Shown here: positions 55,801 to 62,602 of the stretch, piece after piece
Numbering within the stretch: the stretch's first letter is position 1
How the letters are laid out: each line of letters opens with the position of its first letter
Origin: Azotimanducus sp965220185
GTDB taxonomy: Bacteria > Pseudomonadota > Gammaproteobacteria > Pseudomonadales > Azotimanducaceae
Assembly: GCA_965220185.1 (NCBI GenBank)
Contig: OZ244807.1
Location: forward strand, 2,542,001-2,606,000
Length of the DNA: 64,000 nt
Direction of reading: 5' to 3'
Position numbers and translations under genes: made by a program
The notes under the pieces: model-generated
Seen by the model: the letters and a program-made list of their open reading frames with translations, nothing else
The model's database searches: none
What the model was told of the DNA's origin: nothing

Positions 55801-56354
55801 ATGCGCCCATCAACCTCGCGCCCACAGCGCATGACTTCCAAGTAGAAGCGATCACGAAACGTACCCGTCCACGCATCGAGCCGGCCGTGCGCCAAGGCAC
55901 TATCACCGCGCAGCAGCGCCTTGCCAACCTCGCCTTCCGCGCCGCCGGACAGCGCAATGACGCCCTTGGCATTGGCGAAAATCTCGTCTCGTGAAGAGAC
56001 GCGCAGGCTCGTTTCCGCATCAATGCGAAGCCCGAAAATCACCTTCAAGAGACTCTGATAGCCGTCCGCGTCCATCGCGAGCAGCAGGCATTGGAAGATC
56101 TCGCCGTCGTCTCGATAGGGAACTTCGACACCTGCAATCGGCTTGACCCCAGCTTCCATGCAGGCGCTGTAGAACTTCAAGTACCCGCTTAAGTTTGCAC
56201 GGTCGGTGAGGGCGAGTGCCGGGAGTCCAAGCTCGGCCGCTGCGCGCGCCAAGTCGCCCACATGGGCGAGGCCCGCGCTCATCGAGTATTCGCTGCGCAC
56301 CCGAAGGTGCACGAAAGCGTTTGCGTTGTCCTGGTTGGCGGGCACTTCAGACAT
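52869..56354 (-). CDS. dnaE: DNA polymerase III alpha subunit
   Basis: 1161 residues, family length. N-terminal PHP domain (FVHLRVRSEYSMSAGLAHVG, LALTDRANLSGYLKFY), then the C-family polymerase core with catalytic Asp pair in SLPDFDIDICMERR (about 402-404), the GRGSGAGSLVAWALGITGLD loop and KFDFLGLRTLTVIDHAV. The C-terminal part contains HhH and OB-fold regions (SYAGIVTRVFHRG). The replicative chain-building enzyme. The central part (about 53990-55680) is much richer in G+C than both ends (see findings), suggesting a recombined segment. Confidence 0.97.
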   Translation of the reverse strand: MSEVPANQDNANAFVHLRVRSEYSMSAGLAHVGDLARAAAELGLPALALTDRANLSGYLKFYSACMEAGVKPIAGVEVPYRDDGEIFQCLLLAMDADGYQSLLKVIFGLRIDAETSLRVSSRDEIFANAKGVIALSGGAEGEVGKALLRGDSALAHGRLDAWTGTFRDRFYLEVMRCGREVDGRMESGLFELASNRSVPLVATHEVMFARMDDYEMHEIRVCVQEKRVIDDPSRERRYTEDMWLKGGADMAALFSDLPEALRNSVEVAKRCSLPMTFHQHAFPKYPDAGDEPLDAHLARLAGEGLEARLRALREVRAAGEDARAVYEARLSAELDVIRSMEYSGYFLVVMSIIRWAKGEGVPVGPGRGSGAGSLVAWALGITGLDPIEHGLLFERFLNTERISLPDFDIDICMERRDQVLRHIAERFGRGSVGQIVTFGTMGAKAVVRDVARAKGKPFRMGDTLARLIPNQLDITLSEALDGQPELRRLVGEDPECAEIMEAAHRLEGVVRNEGRHAAGIVIAPSELSRHLPVTVGEHGESVTQFDWKDVEKAGLIKFDFLGLRTLTVIDHAVRSVNERHGLDIDIEAIPLDDGDTYRLLQEARTKGVFQLESDGLRRYILEIRPKDLADLTALLALYRPGPLQSGMVDDFIAVREGRKQAEYLHPAMREVLEPTAGVILFQEQVMRLAQVLAGFSLGQADVLRAAMGKKNQAIMDRQRGLFMEGAVANGVSRPVAEKVFDLMDKFAGYGFNRSHSTAYALISYQTAWLKANYPAEFMAALLSSELHGSNSRDAVRKLLPEVTALGLDCLPPDVNESHFNFRAEGAGVRYGLGGVKDVGRPLIEQIVLARQSGRFDSMSDFAMRVGSKHLPEAALQQLIHAGALDALLEGSANESRAKMSHMVKDLLQWVSQSEQSRSAGVVDMFDDGIELPTLGVPDCPPLDDLRRLELENQALGLYLTGHPMDVYKHECELLFSGEERPQSVSVSSGRGYKAVSYAGIVTRVFHRGREGGETWARIENGIDYAEAQFYDKVLEAEREKIKEGAYLLVEGSKRVDTTPGFGARIRVSRAYTIAEARDKFARSINLDVNGGRTLDALRGTFDAVCENGGARACRVLIHYDNGEARASLSLDRRYSILPSDENLSLLREALGDEAVQLSYRS

Positions 56355-56455
56355 GCGGGCAAGTGTAACGCGAACTTGAGAATCTGCGCGGCGCCCTTGA
56401 CCATACCCCGATCAAAGTCTTTTCGATTCCGGTGAAATCACCGTCTCACCGAGTG

Positions 56456-56484
56456 TTGACACAGGGTATGTGTACACTTATTCT
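56456..56484 (+). promoter_or_regulatory. Promoter and overlapping palindrome of the RHH-PIN pair
   Basis: TTGACA (56456-56461), 17 bases, TATTCT (56479-56484), 6 bases before the antitoxin ATG at 56491, so the transcript would be nearly leaderless. The palindrome GTGTACAC (56470-56477) lies in the spacer, a natural operator site for autoregulation by an RHH antitoxin. Confidence 0.55.
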
Positions 56485-56490
56485 GTGCGC

Positions 56491-56724
56491 ATGAACATCA
56501 CCCTTTCCATCAATGATCATGTGGTTGCCGAGAGCAGGCGCATTGCTGCGGCGCGTGGCACGAGCCTCAACCAGATGATTCGAGACCACCTTCAAAAGGT
56601 GACGAAACTCGATGACTTGGATGCCGTGGTTGCAGACCTCGAGCGGCGATGGGGCATGGAAAACTACCGCTCCGACGATGCTTGGTCGCGAGAGGAAATT
56701 CATGAGCGATCAGAAGTTTCTTGA
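56491..56724 (+). CDS. Ribbon-helix-helix antitoxin of a PIN toxin
   Basis: 77 residues from ATG 56491 (an upstream GTG at 56470 is inside the promoter spacer and unlikely). MNITLSINDHVVAESRRIAA followed by RGTSLNQMIRDHLQ is a ribbon-helix-helix DNA-binding unit; the C-terminal part (RRWGMENYRSDDAWSREEIH) would bind the toxin. It overlaps the toxin gene by 23 bases. It should repress the pair's own promoter through the GTGTACAC site. Confidence 0.85.
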   Translation: MNITLSINDHVVAESRRIAAARGTSLNQMIRDHLQKVTKLDDLDAVVADLERRWGMENYRSDDAWSREEIHERSEVS

Positions 56725-57142
56725 TACCAATATCCTCATCTACGCGCACGATGGGAGAATTGCCGAGAAACAAGAGAACGCGCGCAAGCTTGTCAAGAAG
56801 CTGCTACAAGATCGACATGGTGTTGTTTCACAGCAGGTGCTTCAGGAGTTTTTTGCCGCCGCAACGCGCAAACTCCATATGCCAAGCGAGGTGGCTCGCG
56901 AGCATGTCCTTACTTATTCACGCTTTGAAGTAGTGTCTTTTTCGACCACAGACATGATCGCAGCCATCGATCTGCATAGGCTGCACCAATTTTCCATATG
57001 GGATGCCCTGATCGTGCGCGGTGCCTTGAAAGCCGGGTGCGAGACGCTCTACAGCGAAGACATGCAAGATGGACGCAAGATCGATTCCCTGACAGTTCGC
57101 AACCCATTCGAATCTCAAGACGCTTGGCAAGTGCGCCCATGA
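56702..57142 (+). CDS. PIN-domain toxin (VapC-like RNase)
   Basis: 146 residues from ATG 56702. PIN acidic residues are all present: Asp in KFLDTNILIYAHD (residue 8), Glu in QQVLQEFFAAA, Asp in FSIWDALIVRGAL, and Asp in LYSEDMQDG. Probable Mg-dependent RNase of a VapBC-type pair. The pair stands between rnhB and dnaE on the opposite strand, an insertion into an otherwise conserved cluster. Confidence 0.88.
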   Translation: MSDQKFLDTNILIYAHDGRIAEKQENARKLVKKLLQDRHGVVSQQVLQEFFAAATRKLHMPSEVAREHVLTYSRFEVVSFSTTDMIAAIDLHRLHQFSIWDALIVRGALKAGCETLYSEDMQDGRKIDSLTVRNPFESQDAWQVRP

Positions 57143-57159
57143 ATTAACAGGACGGGACA

Positions 57160-57732
57160 CTACGTACACGCTTTCACTGGCGCGAAGTCTCGGCGGTGCT
57201 GCGGGCATGGGCCGTGACGCTTGAGCGACTGCAAGTGCAGGCGGGTGCCATAGCCCTTGTGTCGCTCGAAGCCAAATTGCGGGTAGCTTTGAGCGAGTTC
57301 ACGCATGATGCCATCGCGGTGCGTTTTCGCCAAGATCGAAGCTGCGCCTATGAGCGGCTCGCTGCCGTCGCCACCAACCATGGCTTGGCACGGCACAGGC
57401 ACTTGCGGCACATGCAGGCCGTCAACGAGAATGAGCGTCGGCGTCACGCAGAGCCCGAGCACCGCCCGTCGCATGGCAATGAGTGTCGCGCCAAGGATAT
57501 TGTGCGCTGCGATCTCATCGACATCAGCCAGGCCGAGTGCCCACGCGCCGGGGGTGTCACGGATCGCCGCCGCCAACCACTCGCGTTGCTTCGCTGAACA
57601 TCGCTTTGAGTCTGTCACGCCATCGGGGAGATGTTGCATGGCGACCGCAGCCGCCACGACAGGCCCTGCAAGCGCCCCGCGACCAGCTTCGTCAACGCCG
57701 GCGCAAAGAGAATTAGACGCGCGTTTCCGCAC
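57160..57732 (-). CDS. rnhB: Ribonuclease HII
   Basis: 190 residues from a GTG start that overlaps the end of fabZ by 20 bases. Catalytic residues are in CAGVDEAGRGALAGPVVAAA (Asp-Glu), ILVDGLHVP (Asp) and a GGDGSEPLIGAASILAKTHRD region. It removes ribonucleotides and RNA primers from DNA-RNA hybrids. In gammaproteobacteria lpxA and lpxB normally separate it from fabZ; here they directly overlap. Confidence 0.95.
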   Translation of the reverse strand: MRKRASNSLCAGVDEAGRGALAGPVVAAAVAMQHLPDGVTDSKRCSAKQREWLAAAIRDTPGAWALGLADVDEIAAHNILGATLIAMRRAVLGLCVTPTLILVDGLHVPQVPVPCQAMVGGDGSEPLIGAASILAKTHRDGIMRELAQSYPQFGFERHKGYGTRLHLQSLKRHGPCPQHRRDFAPVKACT

Positions 57733-58156
57733 AGGTCAGCGAGCACGAGGCAACAAGGCGCTCTGCCACCAAGGCTTCACAATCAAACTTGACCAAGCTG
57801 CGCCGGTAGGCGGTGAGCGTGGATTTCAAATCAAGCCGGTCGCCCGGCACTACGGGATGGCGAAAGCGCGCCTTCTCAACGCCTGCAAGGTAGTAGGCCA
57901 CGCCGTCGCTTGGAAGTTTTCCAAGGGTCTTGAATCCGAGAATGCCCGACACCTGCGCCAAGGCTTCGACGATCAACACGCCAGGCATGACTGGATTGCC
58001 CGGAAAATGACCTTGAAAAAATTCCTCGTTGATGGATACGTTCTTGAAGGCGTCAATCGACTCGCCAGCCTCGTAGCGGACCACCCCATCGACAAGCAGA
58101 AATGGATAGCGGTGCGGCAGGTGCGCCATCACCTCGTCGATGGACATGGCGGACAT
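57713..58156 (-). CDS. fabZ: 3-hydroxyacyl-ACP dehydratase FabZ
   Basis: 147 residues. LPHRYPFLLVDGVVRYEAGE, and the catalytic FQGHFPGNPVMPGVLIVEAL with His (about 50) and Glu (about 64). It dehydrates 3-hydroxyacyl-ACP in fatty-acid elongation. In relatives it sits between lpxD and lpxA; here its upstream neighbour is skp (35 bases) and its downstream neighbour rnhB. Confidence 0.95.
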   Translation of the reverse strand: MSAMSIDEVMAHLPHRYPFLLVDGVVRYEAGESIDAFKNVSINEEFFQGHFPGNPVMPGVLIVEALAQVSGILGFKTLGKLPSDGVAYYLAGVEKARFRHPVVPGDRLDLKSTLTAYRRSLVKFDCEALVAERLVASCSLTCAETRV

Positions 58157-58191
58157 TTGACTGCCCTTCGCTATGAAGCGATGCTCGGCGG

Positions 58192-58710
58192 CTACTGCTT
58201 GTCGTTGAGTTTTTCGGTCATTCGCCGCGTGATGTCGTGCTTGGGGTTGACAAAGGTGGCGACTTGGCGCTCGAAGACCATGTCCATTCCTTCAAGCTCA
58301 ATGATGTCTGCGAGTGCCGCGTTCACCTTGGGCGCCATCTCTTCGAGCACTTCCTGCTGTCGCTCCTGTAGCGCACGCTGATATTTCTGCAATTCAAACT
58401 GAAAGTCGGTGCGATTTTCTTCCATGAGCTTCTGGTGCCGGCGACGCTCATCGTCGCTCATGATCTCGCCGTCGGTCTCAAGCTTGCCGCGCAAGCTCTC
58501 AAACTCTTCCTGCAGCCCTTCGAGCTTTGCCTGATCTTCGGCAAGTTCCGATTCGATTTGCGCAAGCAGCGCCTTGCCTTCGTCACTCTCGCTAATCGCC
58601 CGCGCGGTATCGATAAATCCAATCACAAGCTGCGCGGATGCAGCGGATGAGACACCCGAAGCTGTGGCAATGACCGCGAGGCCTAAGAATCTGGCAAGCC
58701 CTCTATACAC
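58192..58710 (-). CDS. skp: Periplasmic chaperone Skp/OmpH
   Basis: 172 residues. N-terminal signal segment (LGLAVIATASGVSSAASAQL) and the Skp start VIGFIDTARAISESDEGKAL, followed by a long Lys/Glu coiled coil (about 45-130). It holds unfolded outer-membrane proteins on the way to BamA, whose gene lies 61 bases upstream. lpxD, which normally follows, is missing. Confidence 0.9.
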   Translation of the reverse strand: MYRGLARFLGLAVIATASGVSSAASAQLVIGFIDTARAISESDEGKALLAQIESELAEDQAKLEGLQEEFESLRGKLETDGEIMSDDERRRHQKLMEENRTDFQFELQKYQRALQERQQEVLEEMAPKVNAALADIIELEGMDMVFERQVATFVNPKHDITRRMTEKLNDKQ

Positions 58711-58771
58711 CTGTATCGCTCCGTTTTCAGCAAAATAGCGAGGTATTCTACATGACTTGACTTGCGTTCAA

Positions 58772-61132
58772 TCAAAACACGCGGCCAAGCTCAAATTGGA
58801 AGCTCTCGGTCTCGTCAAATTGCCCTTCGCGCAGCACCTTGGCGAGGGAAAACGTCATTGGGCCCATGGGCGAAAGCCAAGTGAAGGCGAGTCCGGTCGA
58901 CGCGCGCAACTCGTCCCAGCCAAACTCAATGCAGTTGATCGCGGTAGACGCGCAGTGCGTCGAGAACACATTGCCAACATCGAAAAATAGCACTGGACGG
59001 AAGGAGGTCGTGTCATCAATGAACGGGAGGGGCACAATAATCTCGGCATTGCCTTCAACAAGCATGTTGCCGCCCAACGGGTCGCCATCCGGGTTGAATC
59101 CCAAGAGGTCCTGCCTCGGCGTCGTGCGCGGACCGAGTGAATAGCGCTCGAATCCGCGCACCGAGCCGTAGCCGCCGGCGAAGAAGTTCTCAAAGAACGG
59201 ATACACGTCGGTCCCGCCATAGGCCTCGCCGTAGCCGAGCTTCGAACGTAGCTTCAAAGTGAATCCGGCAAAGAGCGGGTAGTAGATCTGGCCTTCGTAT
59301 TGCAGCTTGTAGAAGAGCGTATCGCTGCCGGGCGCGGAGATCTCAAAGCCGAGTTCCTGCGAGTAGCCGCGCGTCGGGAAGATGCCGCGATTCAGGCGCA
59401 CATTGGAATAGCTGCCGGTGAACTTGAGGTTGAGCGCCTCATCGCCCGCGGATTCCAAGTATTCGAGAATCTCGGCGGCCGTGTAGGTGCTGCTCGAAAG
59501 CTGCGTGTAGTCCACATTGAAGCCGAAGCGTAGTCGCATGGTTTCGCCAATCGGAATGCCGTAGTTGGCGCCGGCACCAAACGAATCGGAAGAGTAGCGC
59601 ACTAGATTGAATTCGTCGTAGTTGGTCTGACGGTAGTAGACGCTGAAGCCACGACTGACGCCGTCGATGGTGTAGTAGGGATTGAAGTAGTTGACGCTCG
59701 CGATCTGTTGGAACTTGCTCCAGTTGAGGTTGATGCCAAAGCTGTTGCCGGTGCCGAAGAGATTGGTTTCCGAATAGCCAGCTCCGAGAATAAGCCCCGA
59801 ATACTGCGCGTAGGCGACCGTGCCCTGAATGCTGCCCGAGGTCTGCTCCTTGACCGCGATGTTCACATCAATCTGATCATCGCTGCCCGCAACGGTCGGT
59901 GTTTCGACATTCACTTCGCTGAAGTAGCCGAGCCGTTCCAAGCGTACCTTGGAGAGGTCGATGAGCGCGGTCGATGCCCAGCCGCCTTCGAGCTGGCGTA
60001 GCTCGCGGCGCACAACCTCGTCCTGAGTCGTTTCGTTGCCGGTCACGGTGATGCGCCGAACGTAGGTGCGCCGGCCGGTATCGACAAAGAACTTGACATC
60101 CGCAGTGCCGTCGTTCTTGGTTTCAGGCACGCCAGAGACGCTCGCAAAGGCGTAGCCTGAATTGCCGAGCGCGGCGGTGATGCGCTCTTCGCTCCCGGTG
60201 ACAAGTGCTTGCGAGTATCGGTCGCCGGGCGAAATCAAGATCAGCGACTCCAATATATCCGGATCTTCATCGCCGATTTCACCGATGATCGACACCTCCC
60301 CAACGATGAAGTTGTCGCCCTCGCTCACATTGATGGTGATATAGACCTCCTCAAGGTTCGGCGTGATGCTGACGAGCGCCGAGGTCACTTCAAAATCCAC
60401 ATAGCCTTGATCGTGATAGAAGGACTCGACAGCCTCCAAGTCGCCAGCGAGCTTCTCTCGCGAGTACTTGTCGTCGTTGCGGAAGAAGGACAGCCAGTTG
60501 GGGTGCTTGAGTTCGAGTTGGTCGAGCAGCTCGGCATCGTCGAACAGGCTGTTGCCGACAAAATTGATTTGCCGGATCTTGGAGCTGTCACCTTCGACAA
60601 TATCGATGCTGATGGAAACACGATTACGCGGCAGTTCCTCGACATTGGTGTCAATAGTCGCGTTGTAGCGACCTTGGGCGACATACTGACGCTCGAGCTC
60701 AAGATCCATGCGCTCCAAGGTCGCAACGCGGAAGATCTCGCCTTCGGCCAGCCCCTGCTCGGAAAGCCCGTCAAGCAGCGCTTCAGTCTCGATGGCCTTG
60801 TTGCCATCAATGGTAATCGAGTCAATCGCAGGACGCTCTTCAACCGAGACAATGAGCACGCCGCCCTCGCGCGACATCTCCACGTCATGGAAATAGCCAC
60901 TCCTGAACAGCGCTCGAATGTAGAAGGAGGTGTCGCCTTCGTCAAGGACATCGCCAACTTCAATCGGCAGCAAATTGAACACCGTGCCAGCGGATACACG
61001 CTGTAGCCCTTCAAGTCGGATATCGGTGACGCGAAACGATTCAGCGAACGCAATAGTCGATAAGGCAGCAAGCGCGATGAACCAAACCATCTGCTTGATG
61101 ATGTGCTTGAACGGGCTGGTCATGCTGGCCAT
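58772..61132 (-). CDS. bamA: Outer-membrane protein assembly factor BamA
   Basis: 786 residues. Signal peptide (KQMVWFIALAALSTIAFA), POTRA domains starting ESFRVTDIRLEGLQRVSAGT with further repeats (ERPAIDSITIDGNKAIETEA; GDSSKIRQINFVGNSLFDDA; YVRRITVTGNETTQDEVVRR), then a 16-strand barrel with the conserved GSVRGFERYSLGPR loop and a C-terminal FELGRVF. It inserts beta-barrel proteins into the outer membrane, including presumably the autotransporter in this window. It follows rseP by 15 bases. Confidence 0.97.
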   Translation of the reverse strand: MASMTSPFKHIIKQMVWFIALAALSTIAFAESFRVTDIRLEGLQRVSAGTVFNLLPIEVGDVLDEGDTSFYIRALFRSGYFHDVEMSREGGVLIVSVEERPAIDSITIDGNKAIETEALLDGLSEQGLAEGEIFRVATLERMDLELERQYVAQGRYNATIDTNVEELPRNRVSISIDIVEGDSSKIRQINFVGNSLFDDAELLDQLELKHPNWLSFFRNDDKYSREKLAGDLEAVESFYHDQGYVDFEVTSALVSITPNLEEVYITINVSEGDNFIVGEVSIIGEIGDEDPDILESLILISPGDRYSQALVTGSEERITAALGNSGYAFASVSGVPETKNDGTADVKFFVDTGRRTYVRRITVTGNETTQDEVVRRELRQLEGGWASTALIDLSKVRLERLGYFSEVNVETPTVAGSDDQIDVNIAVKEQTSGSIQGTVAYAQYSGLILGAGYSETNLFGTGNSFGINLNWSKFQQIASVNYFNPYYTIDGVSRGFSVYYRQTNYDEFNLVRYSSDSFGAGANYGIPIGETMRLRFGFNVDYTQLSSSTYTAAEILEYLESAGDEALNLKFTGSYSNVRLNRGIFPTRGYSQELGFEISAPGSDTLFYKLQYEGQIYYPLFAGFTLKLRSKLGYGEAYGGTDVYPFFENFFAGGYGSVRGFERYSLGPRTTPRQDLLGFNPDGDPLGGNMLVEGNAEIIVPLPFIDDTTSFRPVLFFDVGNVFSTHCASTAINCIEFGWDELRASTGLAFTWLSPMGPMTFSLAKVLREGQFDETESFQFELGRVF

Positions 61133-61147
61133 TCTATAGGGAACGCT

Positions 61148-62473
61148 TCAGTTGATCAGGCTCAAGAAGTCGTTGTAGAGCGCAATGCTCATCAACAGCG
61201 CGATGAAGGCGATTCCGATGACGGCACCGACTAGCTGGACGCGCTGTGGCAGGCGGCGGCGTGTGATGCCTTCGATGCTCGCGAGCAGCACATGTCCGCC
61301 GTCAAGGAGCGGCAAGGGGATCAGGTTGATCAGACAGAGATTAATTGAAAGTAGCGCCAGCACCTGCAAGAACGTTGATGCGCCCATGAGCGCCGCATCG
61401 CGCGTCACCGACGCAATGGCGACCGGCCCGCCAACGCCCGAGGTGTCCATTTCGCGGGTGAACAGCTTGCCGATGAACTCAAACAAGAGGCCCGATAGCT
61501 CATAGGTCTCTTGCAGCGCGGCGGAAATGCCTTCAATCGGCCCGTAACGAACCTCCTGCAAGGCGAGGCCTACGCCGAGGAAGCCACGACCATCATCTTC
61601 GTGCGCGCCGAGGCGCACTTCGAGATCACGTGCCTGCCCTGCCCTGTCCACTCGTATCACCATATTCTCATGCGGACGGCCTTGCAGGGCGGCGATTGTC
61701 TCGGAGACAGTGGCTATCGGCACGCCATCAATTGCCAGAATACGATCGAACGCCTGCATGCCTGCGGCTTCGGCCGCTGACCCTGCCTCGACCGTTCCCA
61801 CAATATACTGACCTGAAAGCCGCAGCCCCAAGGACGCAAGCGGCGATTCCTGAGCTTCGGCTTGTGGCCAGTCGTCAATGTTGAGTCGATATTCGCGAAT
61901 CGGCGCTTGCGGGCGTCCAAGCACGCCAGTTTGCAAAGTCAGTTGCCCGCCTTCGCCGATTCTTCTGATGACCGCTGTGCCGACTTTCCTCACCGTCTCG
62001 GTGTCGCGACCGTCAACACCAACGATCAACTCGCCGCTTCCAACGCCAGCGCGATCGGCTATTGAACCGGGCGTAATCTCACCAGTGATTGCATAGGGCT
62101 GCATCGAACCAAGCAGAAGCACACCCCACATGGCGACCGCCGCGAGCACGAGATTGGCGAAAGGTCCGGCGACAGCAATAATGATCCGCCTCGGGGCGGA
62201 GGTTCGATCAAACGTCTGCGCTTCATCGCCCGGCTTAAAGTCGGCATCTTCGCTCTGCAGCATGCGCACATAGCCGCCAAGCGGTATCGGACAGATCACC
62301 CACTCGGTACCACTTGAGTCAATGTGCTTGAGGATCGGCCGGCCGAAGCCAATTGCGAATCTCAGCACGCGAACCCCGCAGGCGCGCGCTGCCCAGTAGT
62401 GCCCAAGCTCGTGGACAGCCACAAGCACGAGGATGACAGCAAGGAAAGCGATGATGGATTCGATGATGACCAT
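61148..62473 (-). CDS. rseP: Site-2 protease RseP
   Basis: 441 residues. Zinc motif HELGH at 21-25 in the first membrane segment (LVLVAVHELGHYWAARACGV), two PDZ regions (ITPGSIADRAGVGSGELIV; VEAGSAAEAAGMQAFDRIL), and the second active-site motif in LIPLPLLDGGHVL near the end. It cleaves the anti-sigma-E factor and signal-peptide remnants in the inner membrane. dxr, uppS and cdsA, which often precede it, are replaced by a divergent helicase gene. Confidence 0.96.
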   Translation of the reverse strand: MVIIESIIAFLAVILVLVAVHELGHYWAARACGVRVLRFAIGFGRPILKHIDSSGTEWVICPIPLGGYVRMLQSEDADFKPGDEAQTFDRTSAPRRIIIAVAGPFANLVLAAVAMWGVLLLGSMQPYAITGEITPGSIADRAGVGSGELIVGVDGRDTETVRKVGTAVIRRIGEGGQLTLQTGVLGRPQAPIREYRLNIDDWPQAEAQESPLASLGLRLSGQYIVGTVEAGSAAEAAGMQAFDRILAIDGVPIATVSETIAALQGRPHENMVIRVDRAGQARDLEVRLGAHEDDGRGFLGVGLALQEVRYGPIEGISAALQETYELSGLLFEFIGKLFTREMDTSGVGGPVAIASVTRDAALMGASTFLQVLALLSINLCLINLIPLPLLDGGHVLLASIEGITRRRLPQRVQLVGAVIGIAFIALLMSIALYNDFLSLIN

Positions 62474-62602
62474 GTGTACCGAAGTTGGATATGCGTGCGG
62501 ACGCTCAGCAAGCTTGCTATATGGATTTCAGCGGTATTGTAGAGGCTAACTTGCGTCAGCGTGCATAGTGTGAACAAGACTTGTTTCGAGCATACTTAGA
62601 CA

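Noticed and set aside
53619..55994. Long open frames on the plus strand across dnaE
   Set aside because: They are antisense to a complete dnaE with all catalytic motifs; their openness follows from high G+C at third positions.
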